Shown in pieces: positions 24,886 to 32,883 of a stretch of DNA of 64,000 nucleotides. The first letter of the stretch is position 1; each line of letters begins with the position of its first letter. The translations under genes and the position numbers were made by a program. This DNA is from Martinezella lusitana (GTDB taxonomy: Bacteria > Pseudomonadota > Alphaproteobacteria > Rhizobiales > Rhizobiaceae), in assembly GCF_016901135.1 (NCBI RefSeq), contig NZ_JAFEVL010000045.1, positions 868,001 to 932,000 on the forward strand. Reading direction: 5' to 3'. Under the pieces are notes generated by a model, which made no database searches, was not told the origin of the DNA, and worked only from the letters and a program-made list of their open reading frames with translations.

Positions 24886-25781
24886 TGCTCGGCCTCCTCA
24901 TGCTTTTGCGTCCAGCGCAGATAGGGGATGACGACGGCGATGGTGATCAACAGCAGGACGACGGAGATCGCAGCGCCTCGGCCGAAATCAAAGATCTGCA
25001 TTGCCTGCGTGAAGGCCCAGAGCGCCAGCATCTGCGTGGATTGGGCCGGTCCGCCGCCGGTGAGGCCATAGACGATATCGAAGGCCTTGAGCGACGAGAT
25101 GACCGATAGCACCAACACGATGGTGATCGTCGTGCGAAGCGCGGGCAGCGTGACATATCTGAAGATATTCCAGCGACCCGCACCGTCGATGCGCGCGGCC
25201 TCCACCAGCGTTTGCGAGACGTTCTGCAGGCCCGCGAGAAACAGGACCATGGAGAAGCCGACCGATTGCCAGAGATAGGCAACGAAGACCGAATAGAGGG
25301 CAACGTTCTTATCGCCGAGCCAATCCTGGATCCAGCTCTGCAGCTCCATCGAGGTGAGGATCTCGGTGAAGAGGCCGAAGAACGGATCGTACATCCACTT
25401 CCACATGGTCGCGACCGCGATCGGCGCGATGATGACGGGAAGGTAGAAGATGGCGCGGAAGGTATTGCGGGCGAAGAGCTTCTGATTGAGGCTGAGCGCC
25501 AGCAGAAGCCCCACCATCGGCGGAAAGATTACGCACATGATCGTCCAGATCACCGTGTTCCTGAAGGCGACCCAGAAGACCGGGTCCTGCGTGAAGATGT
25601 ATTGATAATTCGCAAGACCGACGAAGGCGCGTTGCGGGGCAAGCCCGTTCCACTTTTGGAAGCTCAGGACCACCACGTTCAACATCGGGTACAGTGCGAA
25701 GATCGCGTAGATCAGCATGGCCGGGGCGAGCAGGATCAGCGCCTGGACGCGGGGATCATGTGTTCGGTTGCGGAATGACAT
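24882..25781 (-). CDS. Sugar ABC transporter permease, CUT1 MalF type
   Basis: A 299-residue permease with about six helices and the EAA loop QTLVEAARIDGAGRWNIFRYVTLPAL. ATG at 25781 was chosen because GGGAGC precedes it; a TTG twelve codons earlier is not supported. The family hallmark LAPAMLIYAIFALYPMLNVVVLSFQKWNG opens the protein. It is 93 bases downstream of the binding-protein gene and overlaps the MalG-type gene. Confidence 0.93.
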   Translation of the reverse strand: MSFRNRTHDPRVQALILLAPAMLIYAIFALYPMLNVVVLSFQKWNGLAPQRAFVGLANYQYIFTQDPVFWVAFRNTVIWTIMCVIFPPMVGLLLALSLNQKLFARNTFRAIFYLPVIIAPIAVATMWKWMYDPFFGLFTEILTSMELQSWIQDWLGDKNVALYSVFVAYLWQSVGFSMVLFLAGLQNVSQTLVEAARIDGAGRWNIFRYVTLPALRTTITIVLVLSVISSLKAFDIVYGLTGGGPAQSTQMLALWAFTQAMQIFDFGRGAAISVVLLLITIAVVIPYLRWTQKHEEAEQ

Positions 25782-25874
25782 TCTGATTGCTCCCGGCGGC
25801 TGGCGCGTGGGCACCAAGGTGAGGGAAGCCGTCCACTGCGATCGGTGATCGAGACGGCGGCCTCCCTCGAAGGC

Positions 25875-27128
25875 TTAGGTGCGGCCCGAGATGAAAGTCT
25901 GCAGCTGTTTTGCCGCATCCGCCGGCTTAATATTGCCGGCCGCCACATCGTTGATCACCCGGAAATACTCCGTCGTGACATCGAGCGGGAATGCCTGGTC
26001 GCCGTTCATGTAGACCTTGCCGTAGGTCTTGAAGATATCCAGCCATTTTGCCTCGAGCGGCTTCTGGTTGGCATACTGGACGTTCTTGTTGACCGAGATC
26101 GAGCTGATCTGCCCGACGAGATCCTGCTGGACCTTGGTCGACAGGAAATAGTCGAGGAACTTGGCGGCAAGGTCCGGATTCTTGCTTTTGGTGCTGACGT
26201 AGTTGTACTCGGCGAAGCCGTAGAGCCGGTTGGTGTTCGTCGGGAACGGCACGACGCCGTAGTCGTCGAGGTTGACGCCGCTGCCGCTCAGCTGGCTGAC
26301 AAGCCAGTCGCCCTCCAGCATCATCGCGGCGCGGCCCGCGACAAACAGAGTGTAGGACTGCTGGTTGCTGATCCCCATGAAGGGTTTCAGCGTATAGTCA
26401 TTCGTCCATTTGGCGAATTCGGTGAAGGCGTCGGTGGCGCAGGGCTCCTTGGTCCAATCTGTCTTCATGGCCATCAGGGCGTCGTGTTTGTCGGCGCCGC
26501 ATTTGGTTTCCAGCAGCACGTCCATCAGGCGCATGACATGCCAGTTGACCGAGCCGCCGAAGGTGAAGGCAGGAATTCCGGCAGCCTTGAGCTTCTCCGC
26601 GTCGGCGAGCAGCTCTTCGTAGGTCTTCGGCTCCTGAGTGATACCGGCCTTCTGGAAGAGCTTCTTGTTGTAGTAGATGGCCTCACCCTTGAAGGTGAAG
26701 GGAACGCCGTGCTTGCCGCCCGGATAGAGATCGGCAAAGGCCGCCGCCGAAGGAAGCAGTTCGTCGCTCCATTTGTACTGGGTGTAATATTTGTCCAGCG
26801 GCAGCGACAGGCCAGCCTTCACATATTCGCCGCCAAGGCCGAGGCCGGCCCAGCTGAAATAGATATCGGGACCCTTGCTGGAGCCGGCAGCCACGCGAAG
26901 GGCCGTCTTGTGTTCATCGACGCCGCGCTGGACGATTTCGATATGGGTGCCGGGATTGGCGGCCTCAAAATCCTTCGCCACCTTCTTGAGGGCGGAATTG
27001 GCGCCGCCATTGTCGAAATTCAGCGTCCACAGCGTCAGGTCCTCTGCGGCGGCATTGGTTGCCGCCAGCGCTGTCGCGGCAATCGCAACCGCGCCGAACC
27101 AACGCGCATATTTCCAACTGATAGCCAT
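25875..27128 (-). CDS. Sugar ABC transporter substrate-binding protein, CUT1 family
   Basis: A 417-residue periplasmic binding protein (SBP_bac_1). The signal peptide covers roughly residues 1-28 (a hydrophobic core ending in NAAAED). The mature part starts LTLWTLNFDNGG and includes GVPFTFKGEAIYYNKKLFQKAGI, typical of the sugar family. ATG at 27128 has GGGAG next to GGAGGAGG upstream. It heads the importer operon, and a TGGTATGATGAG element lies 63-74 bases before its start. It should determine the specificity of the importer; apiosides are the best guess from context. Confidence 0.92.
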   Translation of the reverse strand: MAISWKYARWFGAVAIAATALAATNAAAEDLTLWTLNFDNGGANSALKKVAKDFEAANPGTHIEIVQRGVDEHKTALRVAAGSSKGPDIYFSWAGLGLGGEYVKAGLSLPLDKYYTQYKWSDELLPSAAAFADLYPGGKHGVPFTFKGEAIYYNKKLFQKAGITQEPKTYEELLADAEKLKAAGIPAFTFGGSVNWHVMRLMDVLLETKCGADKHDALMAMKTDWTKEPCATDAFTEFAKWTNDYTLKPFMGISNQQSYTLFVAGRAAMMLEGDWLVSQLSGSGVNLDDYGVVPFPTNTNRLYGFAEYNYVSTKSKNPDLAAKFLDYFLSTKVQQDLVGQISSISVNKNVQYANQKPLEAKWLDIFKTYGKVYMNGDQAFPLDVTTEYFRVINDVAAGNIKPADAAKQLQTFISGRT

Positions 27129-27186
27129 CTCCCATCCTCCTCCGAGCAAAGCTGAAGGCGGTTTTGGCAAATAGATATCAGCATGT

Positions 27187-27210
27187 CAACTGGTATGATG
27201 AGCTCATCAT
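27187..27210 (-). promoter_or_regulatory. Candidate GntR operator upstream of the sugar importer
   Basis: CAACTGGTATGATGAG at 27187-27202 is identical over 16 bases to a site before apnO (32824-32839) and closely resembles one before oiaX. Here the end extends into a perfect 16-bp palindrome, ATGATGAGCTCATCAT (27195-27210). It lies between the dhaL-type stop and the binding-protein start, in promoter position. Confidence 0.65.
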
Positions 27211-27212
27211 CA

Positions 27213-27854
27213 TTATGATGTGAAGTGAATATGAAAGCACGATATCATCACAACCGCCGAGGCAGCTCCCGGATCCATGTGTCCAAGGGTACGCTCGCCG
27301 AGCCGCGACGACCTGCCCTTTGCTGCAATCATGTCCTTGGTTGCTTCCGCCCCGGCTTGCGCAGCTTCCAGCGCTGCCGCCAGGCAGGCAGCAAGGGGTA
27401 GGCCTTGGTCACGCGCGGCTCGGCAGGCTGCGGCGGCGGGCGCCCAGGCATCGACCATCGTCTTTTCGCCGACCTCCGCCTTGCCTCTGTCCTGGATCCC
27501 CTTGGCGAAGGCAGCGAATATCTCGACCATGTCATCGTCGTTGAGTGACGTTTTCCCCTTCGCTGATGCGCCAGCCCGCATCAAAGCAGTCGCGTAGAGC
27601 GGTCCGGAAGAGGCGCCGACAGCATTGAGGAAGGATTTTGCGGCCGTGTTGAACACGAGCGTCGGATCGGCCGTTGTCGCATCCAGCTCCGAAACTGCCT
27701 TGGCGGCAGCGGCAAAGCCAAGTTCCATGGCGATACCGTGATCGGCATCGCCGATTACGCCATCAAGCTCGCACAGACGATCCTTTTCACGCGTCATTGC
27801 CTCGGCGAGGCGTGCAAAAAGCGATTTCAGATCCTCCTCCGTCACAGTCGTCAT
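27213..27854 (-). CDS. Dihydroxyacetone/erythrulose kinase, nucleotide-binding subunit (DhaL type)
   Basis: A 213-residue Dak2-domain protein. The nucleotide/Mg site motif LDGVIGDADHG provides three aspartates (D31, D36, D38), as in DhaL of E. coli. Its ATG overlaps the stop of the DhaK-type gene (ATGA), so the two subunits are coupled. Together they would phosphorylate a small ketose such as dihydroxyacetone or L-erythrulose. No PTS-type DhaM is seen here, so whether phosphate comes from ATP or from a PTS protein elsewhere is open. It is the last gene of the apnO-apsD-apnL unit. Confidence 0.88.
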   Translation of the reverse strand: MTTVTEEDLKSLFARLAEAMTREKDRLCELDGVIGDADHGIAMELGFAAAAKAVSELDATTADPTLVFNTAAKSFLNAVGASSGPLYATALMRAGASAKGKTSLNDDDMVEIFAAFAKGIQDRGKAEVGEKTMVDAWAPAAAACRAARDQGLPLAACLAAALEAAQAGAEATKDMIAAKGRSSRLGERTLGHMDPGAASAVVMISCFHIHFTS

Positions 27855-28870
27855 TGCAGGGCCTCACCCGAGCGGAACATGGCGCAATCGCAGGGATGGT
27901 CGATCAACCGCTGGAGTTCGTCATCGAGATGCATCAGCGTGATCGAGGCGCCGGCCATTTCCAGCGAGGTGCAGTAGTTGCCGACCAGCGACAAATGGAT
28001 GACCAGGCCCGCTTCATCGAGCATCATCTTCACCTTGCGCATCAGGATGTAGAGTTCCATCAGCGGGGTCGAGCCCAGCGAATTGACGAGCACGGCGACG
28101 CGGTCGCCACGCGCCGGCTTCATTTCATGGAGGATCTTGCCGACCAGCTCGTCCGTCACCTGATCCGCCGGCTTCAGCGGGCCCCGTGCAACGCCCGGCT
28201 CGCCGTGAATGCCCATGCCGATCTCCATTTCATCGGCCCCGAGTTCAAAATTGGGCTTCAGAGTCTGCGGCAAGGAGCAGGGGGAGAGAGCCACCCCCAT
28301 TGTAAAGGTCCGCTCATTGGCCAGGCGCGCCACCCGCTCGACCTCGTCGAAACCATACATCATGTCGCAAGCCGCGCCTGCGGCCTTGAAGACGAAGACG
28401 TTTCCGGCAACACCGCGCCGGCGTTCCTTCTGCTCAGGCGGTGCAGAAGCAATGTCATCGGTCGTGACAACAGTGCGTACGTCGATATCATCCATGGCAA
28501 GCATCTCGGCCGCCATGTCGAAATTCATGACGTCACCGGCATAGTTGCCATAGAGGAACAGGACGCCGACGCCGCCGTCGACAGCCTTGGCGCATTCGAT
28601 GATCGGGTCGGGCGGCGGCGAAGCAAAGACGTTGCCAATCGCGGCCGCGTCTGCAAGTCCCCTGCCGACGAAACCGAGGAAGCTCGGCTCATGTCCCGAG
28701 CCGCCGCCGATAACCATGCCGACCTTGCCGGGCCGCGGCCCATGCTTGGCGACGATCGAACGGGGCGACCCTTCCAAAGTGCGAAGGTGTCGCGGATGGG
28801 CTGCCAGGATGCCCGCCAGCATCTCGTCGACCGCCGCCGCACCCTCGTTGATCAGTTTCTTCGTCTTCAT
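27851..28870 (-). CDS. Dihydroxyacetone/erythrulose kinase, substrate-binding subunit (DhaK type)
   Basis: A 339-residue Dak1-domain protein. GGGSGHEP lies at residues 55-62, and the substrate-binding histidine in GMGIHGEPG is H222. That His forms a hemiaminal with the ketone of the substrate in this family. ATG at 28870 has GGGAGGA upstream. It sits 59 bases after apnL. In related apionate and tetritol pathways a DhaK-like enzyme serves as L-erythrulose kinase, which makes L-erythrulose 1-phosphate, the same compound that OiaX would form. That is the most likely role, but plain dihydroxyacetone kinase is possible. Confidence 0.88.
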   Translation of the reverse strand: MKTKKLINEGAAAVDEMLAGILAAHPRHLRTLEGSPRSIVAKHGPRPGKVGMVIGGGSGHEPSFLGFVGRGLADAAAIGNVFASPPPDPIIECAKAVDGGVGVLFLYGNYAGDVMNFDMAAEMLAMDDIDVRTVVTTDDIASAPPEQKERRRGVAGNVFVFKAAGAACDMMYGFDEVERVARLANERTFTMGVALSPCSLPQTLKPNFELGADEMEIGMGIHGEPGVARGPLKPADQVTDELVGKILHEMKPARGDRVAVLVNSLGSTPLMELYILMRKVKMMLDEAGLVIHLSLVGNYCTSLEMAGASITLMHLDDELQRLIDHPCDCAMFRSGEALQ

Positions 28871-28929
28871 GCCGGTCCTCCCAAATCACTGCGATTGTTA
28901 GGACTAACATGCGCGTCTGCTGGTTCAGG

Positions 28930-30807
28930 TCAATCCGTCAAAGTCACTGAAGTGACCGCGTAGGCTCCGAGCGTGAGGGCGCTGGCTTGGCCGACACGAC
29001 GGAAGGTTCCGAGCTCGATCCGGCGCGTTGCGGGGGTGATGTTGACTAGATGCAGTTGCCGTCGCTCGCTGGTTCGCGCGGTGACGAAGGCAAGCACCGA
29101 GGTCGGGTCGGACGATATGCATTCGCGCCATCGACTGCCGGCGAGGCGAGCCAGCGTCGCGACCGAATTGAAGATCGGGCGAGTGGCGCCGGCTGGGGAC
29201 GGTTCGTTTTCGCCCGCGATGAGGCCGAAAGATCCGGTCAGGGCGGAGAGCGTCAGGCATTCCAATCCGGCATCGAGCACGCGGGCGGCATAGCCGAAAG
29301 TGAAGGCTTCGCCGAAGCGGCCGTTGTGCCGGGGATCGGTGCTGGCCATGGCGATGCGTCCGCCATCGGGATTGTCCATCGTGCGGCTGCCATAGGGGTT
29401 CTGGCGCATGGGTATGGTCGAAGGGCCGATGCGATAGGGCTTGTTGCCGTAGATGGCACGCACCGAGCGGGTGATGAAAGGCAATGCCTCCAGCGTCTGC
29501 ATGACGCTGAGGTCATCCGCCGCATGCACGATCGGATTGGTACAATGCGTGATGAAATCGAGCGGGCTGGCGGGAACCCGCTTGCGATTGAGCTCGGTGA
29601 AATAGCTCAGCATGCCGCCACCGAGGCGCATGCCGGGGAAGGCCGCATGTGCCGCAGCATAGACCTCTTCGAGAGGCGGGCATTCGGGCCATTCGCTGCC
29701 CGGTGGGGTCGATTGCCGGTCGACGGAAGGAGAAATGACGACCGCATCGGGATTGAAACCGGCCGCTTGCATCCAGCTCGCGATCTGTGTTGCTTCGGCA
29801 AGCGGGGTTTGTCGACAGGGTAATGCAATTTCCAACGTCGAGCTGCCGGAGTGAAGCTCGGCGACGGCAGCGAAGGATTTGAAGGCATCGGCACCATGGC
29901 CGGCATTGGGATCGAAATGGAACAGCAATTCCTGCGGCATGATCTCGGCAAGCCTGTCGCGGGCCGCAAGCGTTGCCTTCGCTTCCTCCGGCGTGATGAT
30001 AAGCCCGATCGGGGGCATGACGCCGCTTCTGCTACCGCTCGAAAGTGTGATGGAGCCATTTCCTGTGGAAAGCGATGTTGGAGCGGTCGATGAGTGCCCC
30101 CTATCGCGGATACTGAGAACGATCCGCTGCCACATGGGCTCACTCACCGGTATCCGATAAGGCCAGGGCAAGGCGAGGGGACGGACATAGGTCTTGTAGG
30201 ACGCATCCGACCAGTTGCGCTGATCCTCCATCTCGAAGGTATCGCCCTCCATGCGGCATTCCGCCGTCACGCTCGGGGTAACCCTGTGTGTGATCGCGCG
30301 CATGTCCTTGAAGGGCTGCCAAGGCTCGATGAGATCGGGAAACTGCGTCTCCTCGCGGCGGCCGTCGACATGCTCGACCGAAACCGGCATGCCAGCGACG
30401 CCGACGATCGGATGGAGGATGCAGAAGCCGCAGCGGTTCGTCTCGAAGCCGGTTCGGGAGAGGGCTTCGGCCTCGAAGATCAGAGGTTCACCCGCCGCAG
30501 CGGTTATCCGCACGTCAATCGCAAGCTCTGTGTCGTCAGGTCCGGCGCAGCGCGCGACATAGCTGATGGAGAAGGCATCCGGATGCTGATTAATTTGTAG
30601 GTCGCTGACAGACGGAGCGTAAGTACCCCAATCGCGGTCGCGGACAAGATAGGAAACCGCGCGCAGCACCTCCGTGCCGTCATAGCTGATGGTACGCAGA
30701 TTGCCGTCCTTGAAGTCGACGACCAGCCCGCCGGCAGTCAGCCGCACCGGCGGCGTTTCGCTCTCATGTGTGCCGTAGAGCTGAAACGGGTCGATCTCGG
30801 TGGTCAT
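28930..30807 (-). CDS. apnL: D-apionate lactonase
   Basis: A 625-residue protein matching the size and layout I recall for ApnL: a large N-terminal beta-rich domain (to about residue 250), then a TIM-barrel-like domain and a C-terminal beta domain. Recognisable segments include VSYLVRDRDWGTYAP, FDPNAGHGADAF and YGNKPYRIGPSTIPMRQNPYG. ApnL opens D-apionolactone to D-apionate. The assignment rests mainly on context: it is coupled to the dehydrogenase gene upstream (ATGA overlap), with ApnO, OiaK and OiaX all encoded next door. There is no signal peptide, so it is cytoplasmic. Confidence 0.8.
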   Translation of the reverse strand: MTTEIDPFQLYGTHESETPPVRLTAGGLVVDFKDGNLRTISYDGTEVLRAVSYLVRDRDWGTYAPSVSDLQINQHPDAFSISYVARCAGPDDTELAIDVRITAAAGEPLIFEAEALSRTGFETNRCGFCILHPIVGVAGMPVSVEHVDGRREETQFPDLIEPWQPFKDMRAITHRVTPSVTAECRMEGDTFEMEDQRNWSDASYKTYVRPLALPWPYRIPVSEPMWQRIVLSIRDRGHSSTAPTSLSTGNGSITLSSGSRSGVMPPIGLIITPEEAKATLAARDRLAEIMPQELLFHFDPNAGHGADAFKSFAAVAELHSGSSTLEIALPCRQTPLAEATQIASWMQAAGFNPDAVVISPSVDRQSTPPGSEWPECPPLEEVYAAAHAAFPGMRLGGGMLSYFTELNRKRVPASPLDFITHCTNPIVHAADDLSVMQTLEALPFITRSVRAIYGNKPYRIGPSTIPMRQNPYGSRTMDNPDGGRIAMASTDPRHNGRFGEAFTFGYAARVLDAGLECLTLSALTGSFGLIAGENEPSPAGATRPIFNSVATLARLAGSRWRECISSDPTSVLAFVTARTSERRQLHLVNITPATRRIELGTFRRVGQASALTLGAYAVTSVTLTD

Positions 30808-31838
30808 TGCAGCATTGCCCGGATATCGACGGCGCGGCCGCTGGCGGCACTCTCATAAGCCGCCTCGACAAGGGCTAGGGTTTTGAGATTGTCGGCACCG
30901 GAGGTCGAGGTCTCGCCGCCATCGGCCAGACGGTCTGCCCAGTGCTGCTGGATCGCCAGAACGCTCTCCTGGATGTTGTGCCAGGGACGCGAAGCCCAGG
31001 ATAGAAGCTGCGGTGAGGCGTCGGAGACCGTCATGCCGTCGGGGCCGTTGACCTCAAGGCGATAGCCTTGTGAAAGCCGGATCGTGCCCTCCGTACCGTC
31101 GAGCTCGATCAACGTCTCCGGAAATGGCTCCGTTGCAAGCTTCGAGGCATAGCTGACATCGACGATCGAGGTTGCGCCGCTTTCGTGGTCGAGCAGGATG
31201 GTGGCGACATCCTCACCCCTGATCTTCGGATTGACCCGCTTGGTGCGGGCCGTAAGCGAGCTGACATCGCCGAGGATGAAGCGGGCGATATCGAGCGTAT
31301 GGATGCCGAGATCCTCGATGATGAAACGCTCGCCTTCGGCGAGATAAGGCTGGCCGGAAAAGACATCGTAGCCTGAGCGGAAGGAGAAACGGCCCCAGAA
31401 GGGCTCGCCGATCGCACCTGACTGCAGGACGCTCTTCACGGCCTGTATGGGCGTCTGCCAGCGGAAGTTCTCATGCACCATGAGGGGAATGCCGGCTCGC
31501 GAGCAGGCATCGACCATAGCCTTGGCATCACCAAGCGTCTTTGCGAAGGGCTTCTGGCAGATCGCCGGGATCTTGTGCGCAGCTGCCATTTCCACCAGGG
31601 TGCGGTGGCTCTGCACCGTCGTCGCGATGTCGACGAAATCGAAACCGCCATCGGCAAAGAGTGCCGCTGCATCTGCATAGCGCCGTTCGATGCCGAACTG
31701 GTCACCGACGATCTTCAGCCGCTCCGGATCGCGATCGCAGATCGCAACGATATGGGCACCTTTGACGTCTCGCCACGCATGCATCTGATTGACCGCAAAG
31801 AAACCGCAACCGATCAAAGCGCCCTTGATCTCTGTCAT
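30804..31838 (-). CDS. apsD: Gfo/Idh/MocA oxidoreductase, candidate D-apiose dehydrogenase
   Basis: A 344-residue NAD(P)-dependent dehydrogenase with Rossmann fold (ALIGCGFFAVNQMHAWRDV at the start). The usual EKP motif appears as QKP (ICQKPFAKTLGDAKAMV), and the C-terminal domain is of the GFO_IDH_MocA_C type. ApsD oxidises D-apiose to apionolactone, the substrate of the lactonase encoded immediately downstream with an ATGA overlap. The start ATG also overlaps the stop of a 15-codon upstream frame. The Gfo/Idh/MocA family is broad; specificity is inferred from the complete downstream pathway. Confidence 0.85.
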   Translation of the reverse strand: MTEIKGALIGCGFFAVNQMHAWRDVKGAHIVAICDRDPERLKIVGDQFGIERRYADAAALFADGGFDFVDIATTVQSHRTLVEMAAAHKIPAICQKPFAKTLGDAKAMVDACSRAGIPLMVHENFRWQTPIQAVKSVLQSGAIGEPFWGRFSFRSGYDVFSGQPYLAEGERFIIEDLGIHTLDIARFILGDVSSLTARTKRVNPKIRGEDVATILLDHESGATSIVDVSYASKLATEPFPETLIELDGTEGTIRLSQGYRLEVNGPDGMTVSDASPQLLSWASRPWHNIQESVLAIQQHWADRLADGGETSTSGADNLKTLALVEAAYESAASGRAVDIRAMLQ

Positions 31839-31882
31839 TTCAGCCTGCCTATGCCATTTGCATTGATGTCACTCAGTTTCAT
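31835..31882 (-). CDS. 15-codon upstream ORF coupled to apsD
   Basis: ATG at 31882 follows a very strong Shine-Dalgarno (GGGAGGGG, three bases before the ATG). The frame encodes MKLSDINANGIGRLK and ends in a TGA that overlaps the apsD ATG (AATGA). It is too short to be recognised as a protein family. The arrangement fits a translational-coupling or leader peptide for apsD. It could also be chance. Confidence 0.4.
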   Translation of the reverse strand: MKLSDINANGIGRLK

Positions 31883-31930
31883 GGTCCCCTCCCAGGTATG
31901 AAACAGGCCCTGTTCCCGGCAGGGCGGCAA

Positions 31931-31950
31931 GGGAGGGCCGACGCCCTCCC
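31931..31950 (-). other. Intercistronic hairpin between apnO and apsD
   Basis: GGGAGGGC and GCCCTCCC form a perfect 8-bp stem with a CGAC tetraloop. A second GC-rich inverted repeat lies nearby (31900-31925). There is no T-run on the minus strand, so it is more likely an mRNA processing or stability element, or partial attenuation. Confidence 0.5.
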
Positions 31951-31960
31951 GGGACGTCTA

Positions 31961-32788
31961 TCAGGTGATGCGCTGGATGCTTGCGGCGATCTCCTGCGGT
32001 TCGAAAACCTTCTTCCAGTCGTCGCGCATCAGAGCGGGGATGCCGAACTCGATTGCCTTGTTGCAGGCATCGGAAAAGACGCCGTCGACTTCCTTGAAGA
32101 TCACGGCGCCGAGTACGTTCATATGACCCAGCAGGAAGTCGCGCGCGGCTTCCGGGGGAACGCCGCGGGAAACACATTCATCCATGGCCTGGCGCATGAC
32201 GACGAGCAGCGAGGCGCAAACCGTCTCGGAAAGGCCCGGCTCCAGCATCGCCATCTGCTCGACGGTCACGCGGTGCGAGCGCATGACGGGTGCCCAGATG
32301 ATCTTCGCGATTTCCTCGCCGAGCGTATAGGCGCCTTCCGGTCCCTGCATCAGGGCGGAGACGATATGCTGCTTGGCAAACAGGCCACCGAAATGGTCCT
32401 TCTTGGCCTGCATCTCCGTCTCGTCGTTGAAGATCGGCGGATGGCAGGGGTGGGTGACGAAATAGGTGAGATCCTCGCGCTGCGGCAGATGGCCCGCAAA
32501 GGGAGCGGCGGCGTCGAGAGCGACGACCATGGTGCCGGGCTTGAGCTTGTCGACGATACCGGCGGCAACCTTGCCGATTGCCGTATCCGGTACTGCGAGG
32601 ATGACCACTTCGGCGCCGTCGAGTGCTGCGTCCGCCGGTACGCAATCGATGGCAAGGTCATTCTTCAGGCGCGCTTTGCCGGCGTCGCCGACCTCGACGT
32701 GGCGCACGTCGAAACGCGAGCCTTTCAGATTCTTGGCGAGGCGATAGCCCATTTTGCCACCGGCGCCGAAAAGAGCAATTGCAGTCAT
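31961..32788 (-). CDS. apnO: D-apionate oxidoisomerase
   Basis: A 275-residue NAD-dependent enzyme of the 6-phosphogluconate/hydroxyacid dehydrogenase superfamily with an N-terminal Rossmann motif (FGAGGKMGYRLAKNL, residues 7-21). The family-like segment THPCHPPIFNDETEMQAKKDHFGG follows, then an all-helical C-terminal domain. Homologues called ApnO convert D-apionate to 3-oxo-isoapionate by oxidation coupled to a carbon-skeleton migration. It is the first gene of an operon with apsD, apnL, dhaK and dhaL. A TGGTATGATGAG element lies 40 bases upstream of its ATG (32788). The function is strongly supported by the oiaK-oiaX genes just upstream on the same strand. Confidence 0.83.
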   Translation of the reverse strand: MTAIALFGAGGKMGYRLAKNLKGSRFDVRHVEVGDAGKARLKNDLAIDCVPADAALDGAEVVILAVPDTAIGKVAAGIVDKLKPGTMVVALDAAAPFAGHLPQREDLTYFVTHPCHPPIFNDETEMQAKKDHFGGLFAKQHIVSALMQGPEGAYTLGEEIAKIIWAPVMRSHRVTVEQMAMLEPGLSETVCASLLVVMRQAMDECVSRGVPPEAARDFLLGHMNVLGAVIFKEVDGVFSDACNKAIEFGIPALMRDDWKKVFEPQEIAASIQRIT

Positions 32789-32823
32789 GATAGTACCTCG
32801 TTCATCTTCAAGTCGTGATATCG

Positions 32824-32854
32824 CAACTGGTATGATGAGTCAATGAGTATGCCA
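32824..32854 (-). promoter_or_regulatory. Candidate GntR operator upstream of apnO
   Basis: CAACTGGTATGATGAG at 32824-32839 matches the importer site exactly. It is followed by a second element ATGAGTATGCCA (32843-32854), nearly identical to the right half of the oiaX site (ATGAGTATTCCA). TGG at one end and CCA at the other give a loose dyad. The element lies in the 95-base gap between the oiaK stop and apnO. Confidence 0.65.
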
Positions 32855-32883
32855 ACAGATGCCCAGGAAAATGACGCTTCCGG

